From positions 1 through 12,769 of the forward strand of contig URZF01000024.1 in the NCBI GenBank assembly GCA_900552255.1: a stretch of DNA of 12,769 bases. The letters are read 5' to 3'. How positions within the stretch are numbered: the stretch's first letter is position 1; every line of letters begins with the position of its first letter. Below the pieces are notes generated by a model, which worked only from the letters and a program-made list of their open reading frames with translations, was not told where the DNA came from and searched no databases. Source of the DNA: an uncultured Eubacteriales bacterium (lineage in GTDB: Bacteria > Bacillota > Clostridia > Oscillospirales > CAG-272). The position numbers were made by a program, and so were the translations under genes. Of the stretch, positions 6,821-12,769 are shown piece after piece.

Positions 6821-7603
6821 TTATTCCCGGATGACAGTACCCGCTGTGATATCGCCATCGACGTCGCCGGAGACCGTTACGGTACCGCCGCCGGAGATGG
6901 AAACGTCTCCCTCGATATCGCCGCACTGGACGGTTGCTGTTCCCGAAGTATCGTTGACGGTTATGACTCCGCTGATGTCACCACAATCGATATTGCCGTT
7001 TTGTGTCGTAATATCGCCATCGACATCACCGCAGTTGACGGGACCGTTTGCCGTTATGATATCACCGTCGACATCGCCGGAGACCATTACGGTGCCGCTT
7101 GCCGTTGTGATATCACCGTCGACATCGCCGGAGATCGTTACGGTGCCGCTTGCCGTTGTGACATCACCCTCGACATCGCCGCAGCTGACGGAAAAATCGG
7201 ATATGATATCGAGCGCATCGCCGTCATATTCAAGGGTGACGGTTGATTTTTCATTGGTATATTCTTTTTTGCCGGTGATTCTGTTTCCGATGAAAAGCAC
7301 GGCGCGCAGCTTGCCGTCGTCCGGCCAATCGAGCAGGCGGTCGTTCTTTTCTTTTTGGATTGCTTTCGACTCCGAGTCTTTCGGCTCCAAGCCGAAGAGC
7401 GCATCGATGGAAACGTCGAAGATCTCTGCGATTTGCGGGATCAGGGAAATATCAGGGCAGGAGAGAGCATTTTCCCATTTGGAGACCGCCTGAAAGGTGA
7501 CGCCGAGCTTTTCGGCCAGCGCGTCCTGCGTCAGGCCTGCGGATTTTCTGAGTTCCGCGATTTTCGTGCATAGGATGGCGTTGGTATTCATGTCTGTATT
7601 CAT
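6821..7603 (-). CDS. XRE-family HTH protein with C-terminal beta-solenoid repeats (260 aa)
   Basis: Residues 11-70 are a typical Cro/C1-type helix-turn-helix: LRKSAGLTQDALAEKLGV, then FQAVSKWENALSCPDISLI and FDVSIDALFG. After a charged linker, residues 97-140 form a beta-rich lead-in (LRAVLFIGNRITGKKE, then TLEYDGDALDI). Residues 140-260 are seven units of 16-20 residues built on [S/C]GD[V/I][D/E]GD[V/I]TTxxGTV, the pattern of a right-handed beta-solenoid as in bactofilin/DUF4097-like domains. There is no membrane segment, so it is a soluble, probably DNA-binding protein with an oligomerising or sensing tail. ATG 7603 is preceded on its strand by GGAAAGGAA with a rather long spacer; an in-frame ATG at 7591 is an alternative. 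Convergent with the Cys-rich gene. Target genes unknown; auto-regulation is usual for XRE proteins but not shown here. Confidence 0.88.
   Translation of the reverse strand: MNTDMNTNAILCTKIAELRKSAGLTQDALAEKLGVTFQAVSKWENALSCPDISLIPQIAEIFDVSIDALFGLEPKDSESKAIQKEKNDRLLDWPDDGKLRAVLFIGNRITGKKEYTNEKSTVTLEYDGDALDIISDFSVSCGDVEGDVTTASGTVTISGDVDGDITTASGTVMVSGDVDGDIITANGPVNCGDVDGDITTQNGNIDCGDISGVITVNDTSGTATVQCGDIEGDVSISGGGTVTVSGDVDGDITAGTVIRE
7058..7159. repeat. two tandem 51-bp units inside the XRE gene
   Basis: Units 7058-7108 and 7109-7159 differ at only two positions (49 of 51 identical). A third, more diverged copy begins at 7160. Each encodes one 17-residue solenoid turn. The near-identity, including silent positions, points to recent duplication, so the repeat number may vary between strains. 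Confidence 0.9.
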
Positions 7604-7695
7604 AGTATCAAGGATTCCTTTCCGGTAAAAATTTGTCCCGAAAGGGAGCCTTTGTACCCCATGGCTGCACAGTGCTCCGTTTCGTCTCTGCTTTT

Positions 7696-7724
7696 AGTAT
7701 GCCTGATCGATGTAAAAGAATCAA
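7696..7724 (-). promoter_or_regulatory. possible promoter of the XRE gene
   Basis: On the minus strand, TTGATT (7724-7719) and CATACT (7701-7696) have a 17-bp spacer. Each matches consensus at four of six positions, so this is the best candidate in the gap rather than a strong call. The leader would be about 85 nt. Confidence 0.35.
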
Positions 7725-7725
7725 T

Positions 7726-7764
7726 AAAAAATTGGTTGAATCTGCACAAAAATGTCTCAACCAA
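7726..7764 (-). terminator. rho-independent terminator of the alanyl-tRNA editing gene
   Basis: On the minus strand TTGGTTGA (7764-7757) pairs with TCAACCAA (7739-7732), 8 bp, followed by TTTTTT. The left arm includes the gene's own TGA stop. A competing hairpin, TCAACC-TTT-GGTTGA (7771-7757), lies within the last codons and uses the same bases. Confidence 0.75.
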
Positions 7765-8935
7765 AGGTTGAATCCGGCGTCAAATCGTCAAAAAAGGAAA
7801 GAATTTCCTCTTTTTTTGTTTCTGCATGACCGAAGAGCATCTTGTCGGAGCCGCCACATTTTCCTCCGAGCGAGGAGGCAAGCGTCGGCGCAAGCGTTTT
7901 CATCGGCAGATGACGGGAGGTACAGACAAAATCATAGCCGGTGTCGTCCGCCCCGGAAAAGGCGGCGAACACGCCGGCGGTTTTGGCGGCGCCGCCTGCG
8001 GCAAGCTCGCGCAGTCCGTTTGTATCGAGCAGAGGCTCGAAAAGGCAGACGGATCTTGTCTGCTCCGGGAGCGCGTCGAGCGTCCGCTGAACGATGGAAC
8101 GCCGCAGGAGCCCGATGGTGTGCTTAGCGGCGCCGAGCTCGTGCAGACGCGCCGTCACCGTTTCGCGGAGGCGCTCCTCTTTCGAGGAAAGCAGCGCGCA
8201 GAGCGCGGCGATATCGTCTTGTTTGGTCTGATAGTCCGTGAGCGCGTCGAAGCCGCAGAGCGCGGTGAAGCGCATGCCGCCCTTGTATTTCATGGCGCTC
8301 GTGATTTTGATGAGTCCCGCCTTGCCTGTGCGGTCGAGATGCGGCGCGCAGCAGGCGCACCGGTCGAAGCCCTCCGCGTCGACGATCCGGATGCTTCGGA
8401 CATTTTCCAGCTTTTCGCTTTTGGCGCGGTAGTCGAGCGCGCGAAGCTCGTCCGGCTGCGGATAATAGCAGCGGACAGGCACGTCGGCGCATACGGCGCG
8501 GTTGGCTTCGCGTTCCGCTTCTTTGATTTGCTCCTCCGTGAGGACGCCGTTTACATCAAAGGTCATGTAGTCCGCGCCGAGATGGAAGCCGACGTTGTCA
8601 AGTCCATAAAGGCGGTGAATGGCGCCGCAGAGCAGGTGCTCGCCGAGATGATTCTGCATTTTGCGGAAGCGCTTCTCAAAGTCGAGCGCGCAGTCCACGG
8701 TTCCTGAGACCGGCGCGTCGGTGAAATGCAGGATTTCATCGTTTTCGATTTGGACGTCCGCAACGTGCGCGTCTCCGATTCTGCCGGTGTCGGCGGTCTG
8801 TCCGCCGCCTTCGGGAAAAAACGCGGTGCGGTCGAGGAGGACGGCATAGCCGTCCCCTCTTTTTTCACAGGACAGGACGCTTGCCCCAAAGGAGGAGAGC
8901 ATGCCGTCCGATTCATATAATTTTTCCGTTTTCAA
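7757..8935 (-). CDS. alanyl-tRNA editing protein, AlaX-L type (392 aa)
   Basis: This is a free-standing editing enzyme that hydrolyses mischarged Ser- (and possibly Gly-) tRNA(Ala), protecting translation. It corresponds to the editing and C-terminal parts of alanyl-tRNA synthetase. Numbered from the TTG start: FFPEGGGQ (39-46), the zinc/catalytic HLGEH (His96, His100), and the second ligand pair CxxxH (Cys195, His199) are all present. The C-terminal third, ending in GGKCGGSDKMLFG (357-369), is DHHA1-like, which marks the long AlaX-L form. I prefer TTG at 8935: AGGAGG (8950-8945) lies 9 nt upstream, and MKTEKLYESDGML fits the family's N-terminus. The in-frame ATG at 8968 overlaps the promoter -10 box and has no ribosome site. 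The gene has its own promoter and terminator, so it is monocistronic. A long open frame on the opposite strand is a composition shadow. Confidence 0.94.
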   Translation of the reverse strand: MKTEKLYESDGMLSSFGASVLSCEKRGDGYAVLLDRTAFFPEGGGQTADTGRIGDAHVADVQIENDEILHFTDAPVSGTVDCALDFEKRFRKMQNHLGEHLLCGAIHRLYGLDNVGFHLGADYMTFDVNGVLTEEQIKEAEREANRAVCADVPVRCYYPQPDELRALDYRAKSEKLENVRSIRIVDAEGFDRCACCAPHLDRTGKAGLIKITSAMKYKGGMRFTALCGFDALTDYQTKQDDIAALCALLSSKEERLRETVTARLHELGAAKHTIGLLRRSIVQRTLDALPEQTRSVCLFEPLLDTNGLRELAAGGAAKTAGVFAAFSGADDTGYDFVCTSRHLPMKTLAPTLASSLGGKCGGSDKMLFGHAETKKEEILSFFDDLTPDSTFG

Positions 8936-8944
8936 AATGGTGAT

Positions 8945-8950
8945 CCTCCT
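8945..8950 (-). promoter_or_regulatory. ribosome binding site that fixes a TTG start
   Basis: A perfect AGGAGG on the minus strand lies 9 nt before TTG 8935. It would lie inside the coding region if the upstream ATG (8968) were used, so it decides in favour of the TTG start. Confidence 0.8.
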
Positions 8951-8966
8951 GATCGGGTTTTCTTCC

Positions 8967-8995
8967 ATTCTATCATGATTTGCCCTTTATGGCAA
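8967..8995 (-). promoter_or_regulatory. sigma-A promoter of the alanyl-tRNA editing gene
   Basis: On the minus strand TTGCCA (8995-8990) and TAGAAT (8972-8967) are 17 bp apart with an extended -10 TG. Each box matches five of six consensus bases. The -35 region is part of a TTGCC-N6-GGCAA inverted repeat (8980-8995). Predicted start about 8960. Confidence 0.78.
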
Positions 8996-9092
8996 GCGTC
9001 GATCTGATACGCAGAGAGAAGTTCGGCGGCTGTTGATAGACGCATTCCTGTTCTTTGGAATCGGTGCTTGGGGAATGTCGGCTGTAAACAGG

Positions 9093-9110
9093 TCGGGCAG
9101 TCTTGCCCGA
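9093..9110 (-). terminator. hairpin after the 9121-9627 gene, weak terminator
   Basis: TCGGGCA (9093-9099) and TGCCCGA (9104-9110) form a perfect 7-bp stem with a 4-nt loop, 10 nt after the minus-strand stop. Only three consecutive T follow on that strand, so termination may be partial. The rest of the gap, 8996-9092, shows no feature I recognise. Confidence 0.45.
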
Positions 9111-9120
9111 TAAGATCAAA

Positions 9121-9627
9121 TCAATGCTTGCGCCTTCTATGCCATTCGTTCCAGAATGCGGCGTAGGCATCCCGTTCAAATTTGTCATTTGGGAGAATTT
9201 TAGGACTGCATTGCTTGTAATAAGCTTCTATCTTGTCTGCGAACCGAAATACTTCTTCTCTGTATTCTTCTATCGGGATTCTTTCCTCTGTTCCGTCCTC
9301 TAAAATCAAAACGACCTCGTTTTTTTCATGCTTGACTGTCCAGTCAACTCCGTTGGGACACCCTAAAATATCGACATGATCCAGTGATTTGTTGGGAATG
9401 CAGTGGAAGCCGCAGCAGGGGAGCATTTGATTTTCCTCATGAATGATATGGTTTTCCGTCAGAGATTTTAACAGATAAAGTGCGGTCGCGCTTACGGTGG
9501 CATCATATTCCAGCTTGTGTTTTCCGATATAAGCGACCGCATGTCCGTGCAGGCATAAATCGTCCGGATCATCGTCTGCACCGTTTATCCAGTAAAGAGG
9601 GTCCGCGTCGATTTTGAAAATCCCCAT
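9121..9627 (-). CDS. conserved-looking hypothetical protein (168 aa), function unknown
   Basis: I do not recognise a named family. ATG 9627 is chosen because AGAGGTG precedes it and the frame's upstream part (to about 9690) overlaps the promoter. The protein is soluble, without signal peptide or membrane segment. It starts with MGIFKID, then NGADDDPDDLCLHG (15-28), a beta segment VAYIGKHKLEYDATVSATAL (31-50), LPCCGFHCIPN (69-79), GCPNGVDW (89-96), a beta hairpin with an acidic turn, and a helical C-terminus ending FWNEWHRRR (158-166). The Cys/Trp/Gly clusters look like constrained, family-conserved positions rather than random coding. Cys71, Cys72 and Cys76 with His75 could bind metal, but that is a guess. 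It has its own promoter and is divergent from the TIGR04076-type gene. Confidence 0.82.
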   Translation of the reverse strand: MGIFKIDADPLYWINGADDDPDDLCLHGHAVAYIGKHKLEYDATVSATALYLLKSLTENHIIHEENQMLPCCGFHCIPNKSLDHVDILGCPNGVDWTVKHEKNEVVLILEDGTEERIPIEEYREEVFRFADKIEAYYKQCSPKILPNDKFERDAYAAFWNEWHRRRKH

Positions 9628-9661
9628 AAAATACACCTCTGAAATCCGATTTTTCAAATTC

Positions 9662-9690
9662 ATTCTATCATATCCACCGACCTGAGACAA
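9662..9690 (-). promoter_or_regulatory. promoter of the 9121-9627 gene
   Basis: On the minus strand TTGTCT (9690-9685) and TAGAAT (9667-9662) are 17 bp apart, with an extended TG before the -10. The predicted start is near 9655, giving a leader of about 28 nt. Confidence 0.72.
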
Positions 9691-9738
9691 GGGATTTTCT
9701 TTGGATTTGCATGAAAAAGAGACGTCCGTTCAATCGTC

Positions 9739-9767
9739 TTGACAAAGCCTCATGGAAAGAGTAAAAT
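9739..9767 (+). promoter_or_regulatory. promoter of the 9794-10129 gene
   Basis: The -35 box TTGACA (9739-9744) is perfect and the -10 box TAAAAT (9762-9767) matches five of six; the spacer is 17 bp. Predicted start about 9774, a leader of about 20 nt. It points away from the promoter at 9662-9690. Confidence 0.82.
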
Positions 9768-9793
9768 AAAAAATCGGATAGGGGAGATTACAT

Positions 9794-10129
9794 ATGAAAA
9801 AATGGATGGCGGAGGACTGGCAATTTGAAGTGACCGTAACGGACGGATTTGCCGAAGATTGCAGGCTTGGACTTGAAAAGGGCGACAAATTCACGTTTGA
9901 ATACGGGTGTCCTGCGGACTTTTGTCCCCGCGCGATGGCGGAGATTTTTACATGGTGCGAGGTCATCCGGTGCGGCGGGGATTTTACGCATCGGGGATGC
10001 AGGGAAAAATATGAAATGGATCTGGCATGTCCCTGTCACCATACCCGGCTTCATTTGACGGCGAAGCCCATCCATCGCGATGAAAACGGAATTTATATCG
10101 GAAAAAGCGTAAGGCCGAAAGCGAATTAA
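9794..10129 (+). CDS. TIGR04076-type small protein (111 aa)
   Basis: The function is unknown. The start follows GGGGAG (9781-9786 region), 8 nt upstream. The layout fits the TIGR04076 family as I know it: an N-terminal strand ending in a Cys (FEVTVTDGFAEDC), a glycine turn GLEKGDKFTFEYG, the motif CPADFCPRAM (39-48), then RCGGDF (59-64), and a C-terminal ACPCHHTRLHLTAKPI segment. Length (111 aa) is slightly above the usual 80-100. Six of its eight Cys lie in or next to the motifs, which suggests a metal or redox role without proving one. The esterase gene starts 41 nt after the stop with no terminator between, so the two are probably co-transcribed from the promoter at 9739. Confidence 0.78.
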   Translation: MKKWMAEDWQFEVTVTDGFAEDCRLGLEKGDKFTFEYGCPADFCPRAMAEIFTWCEVIRCGGDFTHRGCREKYEMDLACPCHHTRLHLTAKPIHRDENGIYIGKSVRPKAN

Positions 10130-10170
10130 AAAATAAATGCTCAAATATCGGATATAAAAGGAGAATCATC

Positions 10171-11229
10171 ATGGCGGAATTATCATCGATTGACCGGAAT
10201 TTGGACGTCGTCACTTCTTTCGGACGGGATGACGTCGTGTTATATGACCCGAGGGAGGCGCCGTTCTCGCTGTACGGCGTTTTCTATGAGGACGGGTGGT
10301 ACCGCCGTATGCCGGAGAGTGCTGCGGCATCGGTATCGGATAACGTGCGAGAGCTTTCCGCATACACGGCGGGCGGGCGCGTCTGCTTTGCGACGGATTC
10401 GGATTTTGTCGCGATTTCATGCCGCAGGCCGGGACTATGGATGATGCCGCATATGGCGCTTGCCGGCTCCGGCGGCTTTGACCTTTATACGCGCGAAAAG
10501 GGAAGCCTCCTCTATTACGGCACGTTCATGCCCGATTCCGGAAAAAGAGAGGGCTATGCTTCCATCCTCAAATTCCCGACGAAAGAGAGGCGGGAGATTT
10601 TGATCCATTTCCCGCTTTACTGCGGCATCACCTCGCTTTCCGTGGGACTTGCGTCGGGCGCTTCGCTTGACGGATGGAGCGGCTACAAAAGGGAAAAGCC
10701 CGTCGTCTTTTACGGCTCCTCCATCACGCAGGGCGCATGTGCCTCCACGCCCGGAAACGATTATATCGGCAGGCTGTCGAGACGGTTCGATTTCAACTAT
10801 ATCAATCTCGGCTTTTCCGGAAGCGCCAAGGGGGAGCAGGCGATGATGGATTATATCGCCGGTCTTGATATGAGCATGTTCGTCTACGATTACGACCACA
10901 ACGCCCCGGATCCCGCGCACCTCGCGGCGACGCATTATAAGGGATACCAAACGGTGCGCGCGTCGCATCCGGATATCCCGATCATCATGGCGTCGCGTCC
11001 GACCTATGATCATCCGCGCGAGAATGCCGCGGAGCGCCGTGATGTGATTGCCGCAAGCTATGAGCGTGCGCGTGCCGAGGGGGACGGCAACGTGTATTTT
11101 GTCGACGGCGCCAAGGTCTTTTCGACCTTTTTTGCCGACGGCTGCACGGTGGACGGCACGCATCCGACAGACCTCGGCTTTTATCGCATGGCGGAGGCGT
11201 TCGGGGAGATCATAGCGCGGATATTTTAG
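10171..11229 (+). CDS. SGNH/GDSL-type hydrolase with GxDLY N-terminal domain (352 aa)
   Basis: This is a probable carbohydrate- or acyl-esterase. ATG 10171 follows AAAAGGAG (10157-10164). Residues 1-170 are a beta-rich domain containing GGFDLY (101-106), the signature of the GxDLY domain found before SGNH esterases. The hydrolase domain shows block I GSSITQG (182-188, nucleophile probably Ser184), block II NLGFSGSAKGE (212-222), block III with Asn244 (DYDHN) and block V DGTHPTD (Asp328, His331). The catalytic set is complete. There is no signal peptide, so it acts in the cytoplasm unless exported by another route. Such enzymes often deacetylate imported sugars, but no sugar-use gene is seen nearby. 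It ends with TAG; the small membrane-protein gene starts 54 nt later in the same frame behind its own ribosome site. Confidence 0.92.
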   Translation: MAELSSIDRNLDVVTSFGRDDVVLYDPREAPFSLYGVFYEDGWYRRMPESAAASVSDNVRELSAYTAGGRVCFATDSDFVAISCRRPGLWMMPHMALAGSGGFDLYTREKGSLLYYGTFMPDSGKREGYASILKFPTKERREILIHFPLYCGITSLSVGLASGASLDGWSGYKREKPVVFYGSSITQGACASTPGNDYIGRLSRRFDFNYINLGFSGSAKGEQAMMDYIAGLDMSMFVYDYDHNAPDPAHLAATHYKGYQTVRASHPDIPIIMASRPTYDHPRENAAERRDVIAASYERARAEGDGNVYFVDGAKVFSTFFADGCTVDGTHPTDLGFYRMAEAFGEIIARIF

Positions 11230-11283
11230 AGATTTTTTCGCTTTCCCGCGGAGAAAATTATCGATTTGGATCGGAGGATACCT

Positions 11284-11658
11284 ATGGCTGCTCTTATCGG
11301 CTCGTTTTTGATGGGCGCTGTTGCCGTTTTGTACCTGCTTGCCGCCGTGGGTCTTCCGCTCGGAGATTTTCTGATGGGCGGATGTCACAAAATCCTGCCT
11401 GCGAGGCTTAGGGCGGCGTCGGGAATTTTATGTTTTGTCCAGTGCTTTGCGGTCTTTGTGCTTCTGCGCACCGGAGGCGTGATTTCCGTGGGTATGCCGT
11501 TTGCCGTATCACGTGGCTTTTGTTTTTTCTTTGCCGTTTATCTGACGCTGAATGTTCTGTTCAATCTGTGCTCGAAAGGCAGGCGGGAGCGGCTCATCAT
11601 GACGCCGGTTTCCATCTTTGCAGCGTCCTGCTTTTGGATTACGGCGCTTGGCGCTTAG
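11284..11658 (+). CDS. small four-helix membrane protein (124 aa)
   Basis: The function is unknown. ATG 11284 is used because CGGAGGA (11272-11278) precedes it; the frame is open upstream to the esterase's TAG. Four hydrophobic segments are visible at about residues 6-26, 44-63, 74-95 and 104-121, joined by short loops: GDFLMGGCHKILPARLR (27-43) and SKGRRERLIMTP (97-108). The positive loops suggest that both termini lie outside or both inside, as expected for an even helix number. Loop patterns like SKxxxExxxMTPxS recur in small Bacillota membrane proteins that I have seen annotated only as hypothetical. It probably shares a transcript with the esterase. It ends with TAG. Confidence 0.82.
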   Translation: MAALIGSFLMGAVAVLYLLAAVGLPLGDFLMGGCHKILPARLRAASGILCFVQCFAVFVLLRTGGVISVGMPFAVSRGFCFFFAVYLTLNVLFNLCSKGRRERLIMTPVSIFAASCFWITALGA

Positions 11659-11721
11659 ATCGTTTTAAGTCACCTTATTTTATCATAATATAGCCGCGGA
11701 CAGCGGCGGAAGGAGAATCAT

Positions 11722-12769
11722 ATGGCAGAAAAAGTTTTGTTTGCACCGATGGCGTTCGCAAGGTATGAGGCGTCGCAGACGCTTCCGGAGAAGTTTGCAA
11801 GACTTCTTGAAAGGTCCGGTCTTGCGGAAAAGGTGAAGGGCAAGACCGTAGCGGTGAAAATGCACGTCGGGGCGGGCGTTACCTATTCGACGATTCCGCC
11901 GGTATTCGTCATGAAGCTTGTGGATTTCCTCCACAAAAACGGGGCGGAATGCTTCATCACCGACCACTATGTCTACCGCCGCCATCCCGAACGCCGCGGC
12001 TATACGGAATCGACGCTCGGATGTCCTGTGCTCGACGACTGCGGCTACTTCGGCAAATATTATTATACGAAGGAAGTCGATTTCAAGAAATTCAAGCATG
12101 TCGACGTCGCGGGACTGATTTATGACGCGGATTTTCTCATCGATTTTTCCCATGTCAAGGGACACGGCGCCTGCGGCTTCGGCGGCGCATGTAAGAATAT
12201 CGCGATGGGCTGCGTCACGGACCGCACAAGGCATGAAATCCACGCCTTGGAGGGCGGGCTTGTATGGGACAAGGATAAATGCGTACACTGCAAAAAGTGC
12301 ATCGAGGCCTGCAACCATTACGCCAACAGCTTTACCGACTGCGGACACTACAAGGTCAATTATCACAACTGCACGATGTGCCAGCACTGTGCCAAGGTAT
12401 GTCCGACCGGCGCCATCACGCTCGACAGCCACGACTATACCGACTTTCAGGAGGGGATGGCGATCTGCACAAAAACGGTGCTCGACACCTTCGAGCCGGG
12501 AAATACATACTTTATCAACGTGCTGACGCAGATCACGGCGCTTTGCGACTGCTGGGGCATGACGACGCCGTCTCTTGTGCCGGATATCGGCATTATGGCG
12601 GGAGAGGACATCGTGGCGGTGGAGCGCGCTTCGATCGACGCCGTCAAAATCGAGGATCTCATTCCGGCCGGGATCCCCGCAGGGATGCAGCCCACCAGAT
12701 GGGCGCGGCCCTTACATTGCGCTGTGCGCTGGGCGGCATCCTTGCACTGGTGCTGCTCCACTTCGGCCT
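11722..12769 (+). CDS. DUF362 / double [4Fe-4S] ferredoxin-type protein, runs off the right edge
   Basis: This is a probable iron-sulfur electron-transfer protein of unknown partner. ATG 11722 follows AAGGAG (11710-11715). Residues 1-180 are a DUF362 domain: VKMHVGAGVTYSTIPP (45-60), FITDHYVY, SHVKGHGACGFGGACKNIAMG (143-163). Two ferredoxin motifs follow: Cys187, 190, 193 and 197 (CVHCKKCIEAC) and Cys217, 220, 223 and 227 (CTMCQHCAKVCP), enough for two [4Fe-4S] clusters. The later part with PDIGIMAGEDIVAVERASIDAV (287-308) is family-like. From about residue 323 the frame becomes Trp/Arg/Cys-rich and unlike the expected DUF362 C-terminus, and another frame there encodes a hydrophobic stretch. 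The inverted repeat GCCGC-N5-GCGGC (11693-11707) sits directly before the ribosome site. Confidence 0.88.
   Translation, partial: MAEKVLFAPMAFARYEASQTLPEKFARLLERSGLAEKVKGKTVAVKMHVGAGVTYSTIPPVFVMKLVDFLHKNGAECFITDHYVYRRHPERRGYTESTLGCPVLDDCGYFGKYYYTKEVDFKKFKHVDVAGLIYDADFLIDFSHVKGHGACGFGGACKNIAMGCVTDRTRHEIHALEGGLVWDKDKCVHCKKCIEACNHYANSFTDCGHYKVNYHNCTMCQHCAKVCPTGAITLDSHDYTDFQEGMAICTKTVLDTFEPGNTYFINVLTQITALCDCWGMTTPSLVPDIGIMAGEDIVAVERASIDAVKIEDLIPAGIPAGMQPTRWARPLHCAVRWAASLHWCCSTSA

Larger units (their letters stand above)
9644..9779. repeat. 11-bp motif AAAAATCGGAT, inverted copies at both divergent start sites
   Basis: The motif occurs at 9769-9779 on the plus strand and at 9654-9644 on the minus strand, exact in all 11 bases. 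Each copy lies just downstream of one of the two divergent -10 boxes, so each would sit in the initial transcript or act as a shared operator. Confidence 0.5.

Noticed and set aside
6828..7185. Periodic repeats that could be taken for a CRISPR array
   Set aside because: The repeats are contiguous 48-51 bp coding units without unique spacers and translate into a regular solenoid.
7826..8707. Long open frame (293 codons) on the plus strand opposite the alanyl-tRNA editing gene
   Set aside because: The minus strand carries a full AlaX-L protein with all motifs, promoter and terminator; the plus frame is Arg/Ala/Glu-rich, has no recognisable domain and is a codon-bias shadow.
8973..9188. Minus-strand 71-codon open frame in the gap before the editing gene
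   Set aside because: It overlaps the end of the 9121-9627 gene, the hairpin at 9093-9110 and the editing gene's promoter, and has no ribosome site or recognisable content.
10435..11388. Minus-strand open frame of 317 codons opposite the esterase
   Set aside because: It is rich in Arg, His and Ile-Asp pairs from reverse-reading coding DNA, has no domain, and covers a complete SGNH hydrolase.
11660..11689. Possible promoter before the DUF362 gene (CATAAT at 11684-11689)
   Set aside because: No -35 box of any quality lies 16-18 bp upstream.
11683..12432. Minus-strand open frame of 249 codons opposite the DUF362 gene
   Set aside because: The plus strand encodes two intact ferredoxin motifs and a DUF362 domain with a ribosome site; the minus frame has none of these.

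Overview
The window looks like chromosomal DNA of an anaerobic Bacillota, most likely a gut-type member of the Clostridia. The evidence is strong Shine-Dalgarno sites (AGGAGG/AAGGAG) before most genes, sigma-A promoters of the TTGACA-17-TATAAT kind, a YclNOPQ-type siderophore importer, an AlaX-L editing enzyme, an XRE regulator with a beta-solenoid tail and a DUF362 ferredoxin-like protein. Base composition is near half G+C by eye. No species can be named.

Layout. (1) 75-2055: two phage tail-fibre/baseplate-type genes, probably the end of a prophage, prophage remnant or tailocin; no integrase, lysis gene or att site is visible. (2) 2073-2191: a perfect consensus promoter that runs straight into a terminator hairpin, then a 16-bp inverted repeat that could be an operator. 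(3) 2248-6113: permease, permease, ATPase and binding-protein genes of an iron-siderophore ABC importer. The lipoprotein gene has an in-frame TAG directly after its lipobox cysteine. A 15-bp-stem terminator follows. (4) 6303-6644: a small Cys-rich protein that looks like a MarR-type regulator without its DNA-binding core. (5) 6821-7603 (minus): an XRE-type HTH fused to seven beta-solenoid repeats. (6) 7757-8935 (minus): the alanyl-tRNA editing protein, starting at TTG. (7) 9121-9627 (minus) and 9794-10129 (plus): a divergent pair, an unrecognised protein and a TIGR04076-type protein, each with a clear promoter. (8) 10171-11658: an SGNH/GxDLY-type esterase and a small membrane protein. (9) 11722 to the right edge: a DUF362 / double [4Fe-4S] protein whose last ~27 codons in the window do not look like the family.

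How the genes work together. The best-defined system is the importer: the lipoprotein would capture a ferric siderophore (YclQ/CeuA-like), two FecCD permeases form the channel, and the ATPase drives import. The Cys-rich protein next to it may be metal-linked. The rest is a mosaic of short, independent transcription units. No interval longer than 300 bases lacks a gene; the larger gaps (6114-6302, 6645-6820, 7604-7756, 8936-9120, 9628-9793) hold terminators and promoters, and 8996-9092 shows nothing I recognise. I see no tRNA, rRNA, CRISPR array, insertion sequence or known defence system.
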